Source: Acidobacteriota bacterium
GTDB taxonomy: Bacteria; Acidobacteriota; Terriglobia; Acidiferrales; UBA7541
Length of the DNA: 64,000 bases
Assembly (NCBI GenBank): GCA_013287135.1
Contig: JABDEK010000017.1
Coordinates: 1 to 64,000, forward strand
Direction: 5' to 3'
Part shown: positions 1 to 10,084 of the stretch, in pieces
How the letters are laid out: every line of letters begins with the position of its first letter
How positions within the stretch are numbered: position 1 is the stretch's first letter
The notes under the pieces: generated by a model
What the model saw: only the letters and a program-made list of their open reading frames with translations
What the model was told of the DNA's origin: nothing
The model's database searches: none
Made by a program: the position numbers and the translations under genes

Positions 1-472
1 CGGATACTTTTCCCTCGTAACAAATGACGGTGGTCTTGTTTGTAGTGTAGGCAACATAGAAGTCGGTTCCGATCACACCAATCACCGCGTTAGGCGTGGT
101 GACCTGGAATTTACCTGCGGGCTGTGTGATCTTCACCACCTGACTGCGTACCTTGCCGAAATTCATCTCAAGGGAGGTTTGTTGGGAAGCACCGTCATGC
201 TGCACGATGCGAAGTTCGCTCTCAGAGCCTAGGCTCAGAATTGAACCATCGTCCAATCCGGCGCGCACCCGCCCTGAATGCGTGGTCTTCAACACATCGT
301 TCCATTGCAGGTCCTCTTTCACTTTCGCAGGCTGAGAATTGCGAGTAGCGGCCGGGATCATGGCGCTGATCTGGCCGGCGTGTTGGGCGCCTGTCTGTGG
401 GTTGGCCAATACCGGTAAAGAACATAGCAGCAAACAAAGCGGTCCCGCCAAAATGCGTTTCAACAGATTCAT
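1..472 (-). CDS. FecR-domain secreted protein, truncated by window edge
   Basis: Reverse-strand translation MNLLKRILAGPLCLLLCSLPVLA... (signal peptide), then LRIVQHDGA...GKVRSQVVKITQPAGKFQVTTPNAVIGVIGTDFYV, typical of FecR domains. Runs off the left edge, so it is absent from the ORF track. Confidence 0.8.
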   Translation of the reverse strand, partial: MNLLKRILAGPLCLLLCSLPVLANPQTGAQHAGQISAMIPAATRNSQPAKVKEDLQWNDVLKTTHSGRVRAGLDDGSILSLGSESELRIVQHDGASQQTSLEMNFGKVRSQVVKITQPAGKFQVTTPNAVIGVIGTDFYVAYTTNKTTVICYEGKVS

Positions 473-652
473 AGTTTTTCCCTGTTCGAAGCAAATTTCC
501 TAAGTTCAATCTTCGCATCGGACTTATGAAAGTCAACGTGGGAACATTCGGGATGTCGCTTATATGCTTACATCCGATACGCAACGTCCATCGCCATTGT
601 TCCTCTAGCCGTGTGATTCGGATGCAGAGCTCGTGTTAGAGTCTCGTCAGAC

Positions 653-1141
653 ATGCTGGCCTATCTTTGTGGTCCAATCGAATTCGCCGAAGACGGTGGC
701 AGACTCTGGCGGCAGAAACTCGCGCCTTTCTTGCGAGAGCAACTGGGCCAGCGCGTTTACGATCCGGCAGAAGACGAATTGAAAAACCTTACCGGGGAAG
801 AAGCCGCCCATTTTCGCGAATGGAAGACGAATGACATTGAACGCTTCCGCCGCACTGTTCGCAAAATCATAGCCTTCGACCTAGACCTGATCGAAAACAA
901 AGCAGATTATGTGATCTGCTTCTGGCCTTCGGCAAATGCGCAAAGTGGCGGCACTCCAGCCGAACTCACCGTAGCTTATCGCAAAGGCATTCCGGTTTAT
1001 CTGGTGACCCCGATCCCGCTGGAAGAGGTAAGCGGCTGGATGCTTGCGTGCTCCGACCATTTGTTCAAGTCCATCGAAGAGTTAAAAGAATTTCTGGCGC
1101 TAAAGTTTTCGCGTGAGAAACAAACTCAACTCTGGAAGTAG
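653..1141 (+). CDS. nucleoside 2-deoxyribosyltransferase-like protein
   Basis: MLAYLCGPIEF...DPAEDEL...VICFWPSANAQSGGTPAELTVAYRKGIPVYLV resembles the N-deoxyribosyltransferase fold. Confidence 0.65.
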   Translation: MLAYLCGPIEFAEDGGRLWRQKLAPFLREQLGQRVYDPAEDELKNLTGEEAAHFREWKTNDIERFRRTVRKIIAFDLDLIENKADYVICFWPSANAQSGGTPAELTVAYRKGIPVYLVTPIPLEEVSGWMLACSDHLFKSIEELKEFLALKFSREKQTQLWK

Positions 1142-1279
1142 GTCCCGCAGTTTCTTCCAGCGCTAACCCCCGCGACTATCCTCGCTAATTGTCAGAAATA
1201 TATTCGCCTAAGAATTCCGCGTCATCAGCGTAGAGAACTTCTCGCCGCTAAATCCTTATCCTGATAAAATCCGCGCCGC

Positions 1280-1882
1280 ATGGGGAAAATTATCATCGCC
1301 GTTGGAAGCGTGCGTCTGGTGAAAATGAATGCGGTCTCCGCAGCGCTCAGGTCCTTCGGCTCCTTCTTGAATGCGAGTTCGGAATTCGAGATTGAAGGAA
1401 TCGATGTTCCGAGCGGCGTCCGACATACTCCCCTGACCCGTGAAGACACCATGACTGGCGCGCGTCAGCGAGCGGAAGCCCTACTGAACATGGCGCGAGA
1501 AAAAAATGCGCCCTGGGAATATTTTGTAGGCCTCGAAGGAGGGTTGGAGGTCGTTCACGACGGTTCCGCTCGATTGGTCTTTCTTGAGAATTGGGCCTAC
1601 GTCGCAGACCGAAGCCGGCTGGGGTTTTTCGGACAGTCCGGAGCGGTGCCGCTGCCGGATACGCTCGTTAGGTCGGTGCTGGATCAAGGTGTGGAATTAT
1701 CAGAAGCGATCGATGCTTTTGCAGGCAGTCACGGCATACGTGACGCGCAAGGGGCGTGGGGAATCCTCACGCATAACCTGATTACGCGCCAGGACGCTTT
1801 CCAGGCTGCGGTCATCAATGCCTTCGCGCCGTTCTTTAATAGCGAGATATATTCGCAGCATTGCAAGCGCGGGATTGGCTAG
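1280..1882 (+). CDS. inosine/xanthosine triphosphatase (DUF84/YjjX-like)
   Basis: MGKIIIAVGSVRLVKMNAV...GIDVPSGVRHTPLTREDTMTGARQRAE...EYFVGLEGGLE. Confidence 0.75.
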   Translation: MGKIIIAVGSVRLVKMNAVSAALRSFGSFLNASSEFEIEGIDVPSGVRHTPLTREDTMTGARQRAEALLNMAREKNAPWEYFVGLEGGLEVVHDGSARLVFLENWAYVADRSRLGFFGQSGAVPLPDTLVRSVLDQGVELSEAIDAFAGSHGIRDAQGAWGILTHNLITRQDAFQAAVINAFAPFFNSEIYSQHCKRGIG

Positions 1883-2082
1883 CGTGGCGTGTAGACGAAA
1901 TGCGACAGCTAGCTGGATCAGCTGGATCCAGCTATCTCGGAAGGTAAGCACTACCTCGCATCAATCAGACCTGACGGCTGGGCCTTTCCCTCTGAGCTGA
2001 GGTGGTAGAGGAACCGTGTTCTATTTTCGCTTTCAGAAAAAGCTTGCATTTTCGGTGTAACTTGTAGTATTAGTGCTACAAT

Positions 2083-2436
2083 ATGAAGCAAGAACCCCAC
2101 GGCCCTCGGTCCGCTCGTCTTCGCCAACGCAAGTTTCATCTGCTCCACCGTTTCCCCATCCCACCCGATCTGCTGCCCGGAACCCTCACCCGCAGTTTCA
2201 CCCGCTGCGGGAATCCTCGCTGCCATTGCGCTCACGAGAAAGGCCATGAGGCTTGGACACTCACCTTCATGGTCAAGGGCCGGCGCCGTGTAGAGCGCAT
2301 TCCCCGGGATTGGGTGGAGGAGGTCGAGCAACGCGTCTCGGCCGGGCGCGAATTTCAAGACGCCGTGCGCGAAGTGCTGGCAGCCAACGCGGAGCTTTTG
2401 ATCTTGGCCCGCCAGCAGCGCAAGAAAAAGAGGTAG
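2083..2436 (+). CDS. small transposase-associated protein (DUF6788-like)
   Basis: GTLTRSFTRCGNPRCHCAHEKGHEAWTLTFMVKGRRRVERIPRDWVEEVEQ; short ORF directly upstream of and overlapping the transposase. Confidence 0.6.
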   Translation: MKQEPHGPRSARLRQRKFHLLHRFPIPPDLLPGTLTRSFTRCGNPRCHCAHEKGHEAWTLTFMVKGRRRVERIPRDWVEEVEQRVSAGREFQDAVREVLAANAELLILARQQRKKKR

Positions 2437-3632
2437 CGCTCCTGAAGAGCTCGACGCCACGCCGGGTATGGAAGTTCGTCATCCAGCATTTTCAGCTGTC
2501 AGCTTACTTCCGTTCTCCCGGCGATGGGCGTGCCAGCCACAAGATTTCAGCGAAAGATCTGCTGTGGTCGATGGTCCTGGGCACGATCTTGCGGCAATGG
2601 GCTTTCCTGGCCATTGAGTCGCTGGTGGGATCGCAAGCACGAAGGAACCTCAGCATCAGCCGGAAGTTCGGCGATGATGCTTTGGGGTATTTCACCGAAC
2701 GGTTAGATCCGGCACCCACGCGGGCGACTCTGGCTGCCGTGCTCCACCGCGCCAAGCGCAACAAGGCTTTCGAGGACTGCCATTTCGTCGGCCTGGCCCT
2801 GGATGGCACGACCGGCGGACGACGGCGAAAGAAGGGATGTTCCTTGTGCCGTCCCTACCACCATGCTCAGCAAGAGATCCTTGGCTATCGTCATCACTTG
2901 GTCCTGGCCGCCGTGGTTGGTGGTGACCTCACCCTACCGGTGGATGTCGAGCCCTATGGGCCGGGCGACAGCGAATACGCAGCAGGGCAGCGCTTGTTGC
3001 GTCGCGTGCGCGCGAACCTGGGGGCGCGCTTTATTGATTACGTGGTTGTCGACGGAGGATTTGCCACCGCCCCTTTTCTGCACGTGGCCGCAGAAGCGGG
3101 TTGGCCGGTGGTCGCCCGGCTGAAGGACAATCTGCCCGAATTATCTCGAGCGGCTGAGCGGCGCTTCCGCTCCCGACCGCCGGACCTCGCGTTCCAGGAG
3201 GGCACCGATCGCGTGGAGATCTGGGATGCAGACGATTTTGATCCTTGGGAAGGATTGCAGTGGGACACCGTGCGCGTCATTCGTTACCGCCAACATCATC
3301 GGAACGGTGAAGTTGTCGAGGCCTATTGGCTCACCAATTTCTCGCATCAGATGAGCCGTCGCTGCCTATACTACATGGCGAAGAGCAGATGGCAGATTGA
3401 AAATGAAGGCTTCAACGATGCCAAAAACCGCTACGGACTGGAACACATTCGCCATCATCATGAACGCAGCCTGCTCATCGTGTGGCTGCTAACCTGTTTG
3501 AGTCTCACGCTGGAGCGGCTCTATCGTTTGCGGTATCTGCATCGCGGGTCGCATCCGACGCGCACCGCCATTGACCTGTACCGTCTTCTGCTTCTCGGCC
3601 TATCCATCCCGGTCGTCACCGATTCCACTTGA
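2253..3632 (+). CDS. DDE transposase (conserved part begins near 2437)
   Basis: LALDGTTGGR, DYVVVDGGFATAPFLHVAAEAGWPVVARLKDN and WQIENEGFNDAKNRYGLEHIRHHHERSLLIVWLL motifs. The N-terminal part up to about 2430 overlaps the upstream ORF and looks out-of-frame. Confidence 0.8.
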   Translation: MDTHLHGQGPAPCRAHSPGLGGGGRATRLGRARISRRRARSAGSQRGAFDLGPPAAQEKEVALLKSSTPRRVWKFVIQHFQLSAYFRSPGDGRASHKISAKDLLWSMVLGTILRQWAFLAIESLVGSQARRNLSISRKFGDDALGYFTERLDPAPTRATLAAVLHRAKRNKAFEDCHFVGLALDGTTGGRRRKKGCSLCRPYHHAQQEILGYRHHLVLAAVVGGDLTLPVDVEPYGPGDSEYAAGQRLLRRVRANLGARFIDYVVVDGGFATAPFLHVAAEAGWPVVARLKDNLPELSRAAERRFRSRPPDLAFQEGTDRVEIWDADDFDPWEGLQWDTVRVIRYRQHHRNGEVVEAYWLTNFSHQMSRRCLYYMAKSRWQIENEGFNDAKNRYGLEHIRHHHERSLLIVWLLTCLSLTLERLYRLRYLHRGSHPTRTAIDLYRLLLLGLSIPVVTDST

Positions 3633-3888
3633 GATCGGCGGGGTCGCTTCACTGTACCCTGAATTTTTCCACGCCGAGCCCGGCAGATCGCACGGGCGTC
3701 TCGACATAGCGAAATTCACCCCGCGAAAATAGGCCGCGACCGCGGCGCGCGCTTGCCCCAGCGCATTACTCAGGTCGAAAACGACTCCTCAGAGCTCGGC
3801 GTCACCAAATTTCCGAAACTGCTGAGCTGGATCTGGAGCGCTCAATTTTCAGCAAAGTATGTGCTAGCCTAACGGCAGGAGACGAGGC

Positions 3889-4512
3889 GTGGACATTGTG
3901 AAAGGGAACATGGGCTGGATAGAAGTTGTAGTCGGACCAATGTTCTCCGGCAAAAGCGAAGAGCTGATTCGGCGACTGCGGCGTGCTGAGATTGCGAAAC
4001 AACGCGTTCAGATTTTTAAGCCGGTAATCGATCAGCGCTACGCGAAGAACGGAATCGTCAGCCATTCCGGCCTCGAGCTGGATTCAGAGCTGGTGAAAAC
4101 GGGCGAAGAGATTCTCACAATGGTCGCGCCGCGCACCGAAGTGGTTGGAATTGACGAAGCACAATTCCTTGGTGAGAGCGTTGTGGAAAGTTGCGTGAAA
4201 CTCGCCGATCTAGGCAAACGAGTGATCGTCGCGGGTCTCGACACGGATTTCATGGGACGTCCTTTCGAGCCCATGCCGCGTCTGCTCGCTGTAGCGGAAG
4301 AAATCACCAAGCTGCTGGCCATTTGTATGCGCTGCGGCAATCCTGCCGTGCATACGCAGCGACTAGTTGCCTCCGAAGAACTGATAGTTGTTGGTGCGGG
4401 TGGAATGTATGAAGCGCGCTGTCGCCGCTGCTTCGAACCGCTTTTGGCGGCGCAGAAGATAGAAGAAGAAAAAGGCTCCGCTCCCCCGAAAGTTCGGGCT
4501 GCGATCAGTTAA
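3889..4512 (+). CDS. tdk: thymidine kinase
   Basis: [45 protein letters not shown] and C-terminal zinc cysteines (CMRCG, CRRC). Confidence 0.93.
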   Translation: MDIVKGNMGWIEVVVGPMFSGKSEELIRRLRRAEIAKQRVQIFKPVIDQRYAKNGIVSHSGLELDSELVKTGEEILTMVAPRTEVVGIDEAQFLGESVVESCVKLADLGKRVIVAGLDTDFMGRPFEPMPRLLAVAEEITKLLAICMRCGNPAVHTQRLVASEELIVVGAGGMYEARCRRCFEPLLAAQKIEEEKGSAPPKVRAAIS

Positions 4513-5596
4513 GTTTTCCAAGTTTTTTCGCGAGCTGCGAACGTATTTTCTCCGCGATTGCCCGGTGTTGTTTACGTCCCACCACTTCGAGTGCGGGCGG
4601 AGTCTGATCTGTTGGCTTCAATTTTTGCCGCAGGCGCTCGATTCGGTCATGGCTCGTGCGCCATTCCCAGTCGTCAAATTCCCCTCGACTCCGCGCCAAG
4701 GAGAGACGTTCGAGCGTAGGTTTCACTAGTTTCCAATCGTGGCAGAGCAGCGCCATGTCACTGCCCGCTTGAAAAGTCAGTACAGCGGATTCCGCAGGCG
4801 TCCAGGTATTGGCTATGGCTCCCATGGCTAAATCGTCGGCCAGAATCACGCCGTCGAACTTCGCGCCGCGCAAAATGCCGCTGAGCACCTGGCACGAAAG
4901 ACTTGCAGGAAATTTAGCGTCAATTTCCGGAAGAAAAATGTGTGCGGTCATAATCATGGGGACCTTCGCGGATATAAGCGCCTCAAATGGGATGAGCTCG
5001 GCAGATTTCAGCCGCTTCAAGTCGCCCCTAAAAACCGCTGAGTCCAGGTGCGGATCGACGGTAACGTCGCCGTGGCCTGGAAAATGTTTCGCGCATGCCA
5101 GGACTCCTCCTTTGGCAAGCCCGCGCGCGAAAGCCACGCCGAGACGCGAAACTTTTTGCGGATCCGAGCCGAAGCTGCGGCCAAGCGTCACCGGACTGTC
5201 CGGATGCGCGTGCAAATCAAGCATGGGCGCAAAATCCAAGTTGCACCCGACACTGCGCAACTCACGCGCAAGCGCCACAGCCTGTCTCTCGACCATTTCT
5301 GCATCGTCCAATTTGCCCAAATCTTCTGGTGACACCCATTGCGTGAAAGGTTCCGGCAGCGAGAATCGCGTGCCGCCTTCTTGATCGATTCCAAGGAAGA
5401 GCGGATGGCCTGCGGCGGCCTTAATTTCATCTGTGAACGCTCGTAACTCCGCGGGCGCGCTAAAATTTCTTGGGTAGAGAACCACGCCGCCCAGACCTTG
5501 CGCCAGGAGGTCGCGCAATTCGCTCGGTATTTCACGGCCATGAAAACCTACAATTAATTTTTCGAGCACTTCGGCTGACACTCGCGGTGGAGTCAT
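4505..5596 (-). CDS. nagZ: beta-N-acetylhexosaminidase, glycoside hydrolase family 3
   Basis: [49 protein letters not shown]. Confidence 0.85.
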   Translation of the reverse strand: MTPPRVSAEVLEKLIVGFHGREIPSELRDLLAQGLGGVVLYPRNFSAPAELRAFTDEIKAAAGHPLFLGIDQEGGTRFSLPEPFTQWVSPEDLGKLDDAEMVERQAVALARELRSVGCNLDFAPMLDLHAHPDSPVTLGRSFGSDPQKVSRLGVAFARGLAKGGVLACAKHFPGHGDVTVDPHLDSAVFRGDLKRLKSAELIPFEALISAKVPMIMTAHIFLPEIDAKFPASLSCQVLSGILRGAKFDGVILADDLAMGAIANTWTPAESAVLTFQAGSDMALLCHDWKLVKPTLERLSLARSRGEFDDWEWRTSHDRIERLRQKLKPTDQTPPALEVVGRKQHRAIAEKIRSQLAKKLGKLN

Positions 5597-5618
5597 CGGC
5601 TCATCTGTTATGATGCGC

Positions 5619-5634
5619 GAGTTCTTTAGAACTC
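5619..5634. promoter_or_regulatory. perfect dyad gagttctttagaactc in the divergent nagZ / GHMP-kinase intergenic region
   Basis: 6-bp perfect arms (gagttc/gaactc) around a ttta loop. Confidence 0.35.
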
Positions 5635-5686
5635 ATAGTGTTTCGTCACCACATTCAGAGTAGCCGCCAAGGAGTTTTCAAACAAG

Positions 5687-6697
5687 ATGCGTATCGAAGC
5701 GCGTGCTCCCACAAGAGTCGATCTGGCCGGCGGGACGCTGGACATCTGGCCGCTGTATTTATTTCACCAGCCCGCGTTTACCTTGAATTGTGCCATCAGC
5801 TTGTACGCCTCCTGCACGCTGGAAACGCGCCGAAACAGTAAGTCCCTCAGGCTGATTTCGCTCGACACAAATCAAAGCGAAGAATTCTCGTCCTGGGGCG
5901 CGCTAGCGGATTCCTCACACTGCCGACTTCCGCTGCTGGCGCAATTTGCGAAGCATTTTCATTTCTCGCGAGGTTTGACCATCACGACCAATTCTCAGGC
6001 CCCGGCTGGCGCTGGCATTTCCGGCTCAAGTGCGCTGGCCGTGGCGCTTTCGGCTGCCTTTGATCGATTCACCAACTGGGGTGCGAGCCGCGTTGACTGG
6101 ATCCATCTAAGCCGTGATGTCGAATGCGTCGTTTTGGGTGTTACGACCGGGACGCAGGACCATTACCCCGCAGCTTTCGGCGGCGTTAGTCTGATTTCGT
6201 ACGGTCTCGGCGGCGAAAGTCGTTCGGAGCTTGGCGCTGACACTGACGAACTCGAAAAGCGATTGGTCGTCTGTTACACCGGCAAGCCGCGCCGGTCCGG
6301 GATCAACAATTGGAAAATCGTGAAGGCTCACATCGACGGCGACCGCCAGGTTTGGCGAAACCTCGAAGAAATTGCAAAGATCGCGCAAGAAATGCCCGCA
6401 AGCATCCGCGCCGGCAATTGGAAGGAAGCTGGGCGATTGTTGCGCGCGGAATGGAACCACCGCAGACGCAATCTGCCCACGATTTCGACGCCGACCATAG
6501 ATCGCATCATTGCGCAAGCGCGAAAAGCCGGCGCGCTCGGCGGAAAAGTTTGCGGAGCCGGTGGTGGAGGTTGCGTGGCGCTGCTAATCGAGCCTGGCTC
6601 GCGGGCTCGCGTGGAAGAAGCCGCGACCTCAGCAGGTGGACAAGTGCTGCCTGTACGAATCGACCGCCGCGGTGTTCGAGTACGGCTAGTACACTGA
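5687..6697 (+). CDS. GHMP-family sugar kinase
   Basis: RAPTRVDLAGGTLDIWPLY..., PAGAGISGSSALAVAL, GGKVCGAGGGGCVALL (GHMP motifs). Confidence 0.85.
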   Translation: MRIEARAPTRVDLAGGTLDIWPLYLFHQPAFTLNCAISLYASCTLETRRNSKSLRLISLDTNQSEEFSSWGALADSSHCRLPLLAQFAKHFHFSRGLTITTNSQAPAGAGISGSSALAVALSAAFDRFTNWGASRVDWIHLSRDVECVVLGVTTGTQDHYPAAFGGVSLISYGLGGESRSELGADTDELEKRLVVCYTGKPRRSGINNWKIVKAHIDGDRQVWRNLEEIAKIAQEMPASIRAGNWKEAGRLLRAEWNHRRRNLPTISTPTIDRIIAQARKAGALGGKVCGAGGGGCVALLIEPGSRARVEEAATSAGGQVLPVRIDRRGVRVRLVH

Positions 6698-6833
6698 CGT
6701 TTCCGCTTTTGCGCGCCGGCAGGGGAATCCTGTTGCGACGGGCCGCCACTCACCTGCAACCATCCAAGCTTGCCGCGAATCCATATTCATCTGATCGTCA
6801 AAATACAATAAAATAGGCTCGGAACGGGCATCC

Positions 6834-7721
6834 ATGTACATTCGCTGCATTCTCGTAATTGTGGCTACGATGGGTATCAGTGGTGACATCGCTGATGTCA
6901 ATCGCTACCGCACGCCGGTGCTTCCGGACACGCCGGACATTGCTACGGCGCCCAGCTCCGTTCGCTCCGTGGACTTATATGGTCCTGGAATGTTTATTTC
7001 CGTGGGGCCGCAAGCCTCCAACAAACAGGCTCCGCTCCAACCGCAATCTCGGTTGGAAATTATCCGCTACGTTTCAGGGGAGTTTGCCAAAACGGTGTCG
7101 CCGATTCCCGGCGGACGAAGGGGATTCAGAATTCCGGTGGGCGAGAAATTAAACCAGGTTGAGTTGAGAAGGGCGCTACACCGTGAGGGCGCCGCGGTGA
7201 ACGCGGGCGAAACTGTACAAGTCACCAGTGTGGAGTTCCGCACTAGAGAAATTGTCGTCCAAGTGAACGGCGGAGGCAAAAAGCATTTTAATGTTCGCGA
7301 ACACCTGCAGGTCGGCATCGGAGGTTCACAAGCCCCGGGAGTGGGGCCCACCGGCCCACAAGAGAAACCAGGTGCTACGCTGATCCTGGATTATGGTGGC
7401 CCTATTCCGGATTTGAGCGCGGATGACGTAATGACGGCGTTGCAAGCATTCTTAAGCTTTTCCAAAGAGCAATCGGCTGCAGTGAATTGGGTGGATACCT
7501 TGCCCGCTCAATTTAAGGACGCCATCAAGGATCAGAAGGCAGTCGTGGGCATGGATCACGAAATGGTGCTGGCGGCGCTCGGACGTCCGGATCACAAAGT
7601 TCGCGAGCGCGATCCAGACGGTGCCGAGACGGAGGATTGGATTTACGGGAATCCGCCGGCCAGGACAGTCTTCGTCACCTTTAATGGCGATAAAGTAATC
7701 CGCGTGAAAGAATACGAGTGA
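6834..7721 (+). CDS. hypothetical protein with SmpA/OmlA-like C-terminal segment
   Basis: 295-aa ORF; C-terminus GMDHEMVLAALGRPDHKVRERDPDGAETEDWIYG...VTFNGDKVIRVKEY. Confidence 0.6.
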   Translation: MYIRCILVIVATMGISGDIADVNRYRTPVLPDTPDIATAPSSVRSVDLYGPGMFISVGPQASNKQAPLQPQSRLEIIRYVSGEFAKTVSPIPGGRRGFRIPVGEKLNQVELRRALHREGAAVNAGETVQVTSVEFRTREIVVQVNGGGKKHFNVREHLQVGIGGSQAPGVGPTGPQEKPGATLILDYGGPIPDLSADDVMTALQAFLSFSKEQSAAVNWVDTLPAQFKDAIKDQKAVVGMDHEMVLAALGRPDHKVRERDPDGAETEDWIYGNPPARTVFVTFNGDKVIRVKEYE

Positions 7722-7727
7722 CCGCGT

Positions 7728-7755
7728 TGACTTTTTTCCCCGCGCACCCTAGCAT
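7728..7755 (+). promoter_or_regulatory. candidate sigma70-type promoter for gap-pgk-tpiA
   Basis: ttgact, 16-nt spacer, tagcat, located upstream of gap. Confidence 0.3.
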
Positions 7756-7828
7756 CACCAGTCGGTAAGTACCTCGAGTACGCTTCGAGTTCGTCGTCCG
7801 CATTTCATTCGAGCTGCCGGGAGGCCTC

Positions 7829-8833
7829 ATGTCGATCAAGGTTGGGATTAACGGATTCGGGCGTATCGGGCGCAACATTTTTCGCGCCGCGCTGGAAGAT
7901 CCGTCTATCGAAATTGTCGCCGTCAATGACATCACCGACTCGAAAACGCTGGCCCATCTGCTCAAGTACGATTCGATTGTGGGCAACCTTCCCAATAAAG
8001 TTACGCATACGGAAGACTCCATCGCCGTTGACGGGAAAAGCTTCAAAGTTTTCCGCGTGAAGGACCCCGCTGAGCTCGATTGGACGTCCGTGGGGGCCTC
8101 AATCGTTGTCGAATCTACCGGGCTTTTCACCAAAGGCGCCGATGCACGCAAACACATTCGCGGATCTGTGAAGAAGGTGATCATTTCCGCGCCCGCCACC
8201 GACCCCGATGCCACTTTCGTTCTCGGCGTGAACGACAAATCCTACGACCCTGCCAAGCACCATGTGATTTCGAACGCCTCCTGCACCACAAACTGTCTGG
8301 CCCCGGTCGCGAAAGTAATTCACGAAACTTTTGGAATTAACGTGGGAACGATGACCACGGTGCATTCCTATACGAACGACCAGAAACTTCTGGATCTACC
8401 GCATCCCGATCTCCGACGTTCGCGAGCTGCCGCTCTTTCGATTATTCCCACCTCCACGGGAGCCGCAAAGGCGCTTCATCTGGTGATTCCGGAACTTAAG
8501 GGAAAATTGGATGGCTATTCGCTGCGCGTGCCCACTCCCAACGTCAGCGTGGTGGACTTGACCGTAATGACGGATAAACCCGCAACGGTGGAATCGGTGA
8601 ACTTGGCGCTGAAGAACGCGGCCAACGGGCCGATGAAGGGTATTCTCGCTTATACCGAAGAAGAATTAGTTTCCATCGATTTTCGCGGCAACCCACACTC
8701 CTCCATCGTCGATTCTGGATATACACGCGTGGTGGGCGCAAACTGCGTAAAAGTTTTAGCGTGGTACGACAACGAATGGGGCTACTCGAGCCGCTGCCGT
8801 GATCTGATCAAAATTCTAGCTGCCAAGCTTTAA
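7829..8833 (+). CDS. gap: glyceraldehyde-3-phosphate dehydrogenase, type I
   Basis: KVGINGFGRIGRNIFRAAL, SNASCTTNCLAPVAKV, WYDNEWGYSSR. Confidence 0.97.
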   Translation: MSIKVGINGFGRIGRNIFRAALEDPSIEIVAVNDITDSKTLAHLLKYDSIVGNLPNKVTHTEDSIAVDGKSFKVFRVKDPAELDWTSVGASIVVESTGLFTKGADARKHIRGSVKKVIISAPATDPDATFVLGVNDKSYDPAKHHVISNASCTTNCLAPVAKVIHETFGINVGTMTTVHSYTNDQKLLDLPHPDLRRSRAAALSIIPTSTGAAKALHLVIPELKGKLDGYSLRVPTPNVSVVDLTVMTDKPATVESVNLALKNAANGPMKGILAYTEEELVSIDFRGNPHSSIVDSGYTRVVGANCVKVLAWYDNEWGYSSRCRDLIKILAAKL

Positions 8834-8869
8834 GCCATTCAGGAGAACGCCGCACGTCTGTTTGAGAAC

Positions 8870-10084
8870 ATGAATAAGCTTTCCATTCGCGATCTTGAAC
8901 TACGCGGCAAACGTGTGTTCATACGTGTGGACTTCAACGTTCCCATGGCCGGCGATAAAGTAGAAGACGACACACGCATTCGCGAAACGCTTCCCACCTT
9001 GCGCTATGCAATTGATCAGCGAGCGAGGTTGGTGCTGGCTTCCCACTTGGGCCGTCCAAAAGGAAAAATAGACCCAAAATATACGCTCTCACCGGTAGCT
9101 AACCGCTTGCGCGAACTCCTCGACCAGCCTGTGGCCTTTGCCTCCGATTGTGTGGGCGCTGATGCCGAAGCAAAAAGCAAATCCTTGGGCGATGGGGAAC
9201 TTCTCCTTCTTGAGAATGTGCGCTTCCATCCGCAAGAAGAGGCTAACGACCCGGAATTTTCTCGGCAACTCGCGCAATTGTGCGATGGACTTTTTGTTTG
9301 CGATGCTTTCGGCTCCTCTCATCGCGCGCACGCTTCGGTAGTGGGTATCACTAAATTTGTTCGCCAGGCCGCTGCCGGTCTCCTGATGGAAAAGGAACTC
9401 GCCTATCTCGGAAAAGCGATATCGAATCCCGATCGTCCATTCGTCGCCATTTTAGGGGGAGCAAAAGTCTCCGACAAAATTGAAGTGGTGCAGAATTTGA
9501 TGAAGCTTGCAGACACTCTGCTGATTGGCGGAGCCATGGCTTACACTTTCCTGAAATCACAAGGCCTGCCGATAGGGAAGTCGCTCGTCGAAAACGATAA
9601 GCTTGATCTTGCTCGCGGCCTGCTGGAAGACGCGCGTCGTCGCCATTTCCGTTTTTTGCTTCCCGTAGATCACGTGGTTGCGGAATCTCCCAATTCGGCG
9701 GAAACAAGCATTGTAGACATCGCGAAAACGCCGGAGAACTTGATGGGCCTCGACATCGGGCCCCAGACCATCGCTGTGTTCAACGAACAAGTTACAGGCG
9801 CTCGCACGATTGTATGGAACGGTCCGCTGGGAATTTTCGAGAAACCTGCGTTTGCCCAAGGAACTTTAGCAATGGCGCGCGCCGTAGCGGCAGCTTCTGT
9901 TGCGGGCGCCACTTCGATTGTTGGCGGCGGCGATTCCGTCGCAGCAATCGAGCAGTCCGGAGTCGCCTCGAAAATTTCTCACATTTCGACGGGGGGCGGT
10001 GCTTCGCTTGAGTTTCTGGCCGGCGAAAATCTTCCGGGCGTTGAAGCGCTCACAAATAAATCGGGAAGCCAAAAGGATTTCTAA
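8870..10084 (+). CDS. pgk: phosphoglycerate kinase
   Basis: [60 protein letters not shown]. Confidence 0.97.
   Translation: MNKLSIRDLELRGKRVFIRVDFNVPMAGDKVEDDTRIRETLPTLRYAIDQRARLVLASHLGRPKGKIDPKYTLSPVANRLRELLDQPVAFASDCVGADAEAKSKSLGDGELLLLENVRFHPQEEANDPEFSRQLAQLCDGLFVCDAFGSSHRAHASVVGITKFVRQAAAGLLMEKELAYLGKAISNPDRPFVAILGGAKVSDKIEVVQNLMKLADTLLIGGAMAYTFLKSQGLPIGKSLVENDKLDLARGLLEDARRRHFRFLLPVDHVVAESPNSAETSIVDIAKTPENLMGLDIGPQTIAVFNEQVTGARTIVWNGPLGIFEKPAFAQGTLAMARAVAAASVAGATSIVGGGDSVAAIEQSGVASKISHISTGGGASLEFLAGENLPGVEALTNKSGSQKDF

Larger units (their letters stand above)
2021..3732 (+). mobile_element. IS-like element: DUF6788-type small ORF plus DDE transposase; ends tentative
   Basis: Two overlapping ORFs flanked by an inverted 10-mer: ctattttcgc at 2021-2030 and its reverse complement gcgaaaatag at 3723-3732. 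No target-site duplication was seen, so the boundaries are provisional. Confidence 0.45.
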
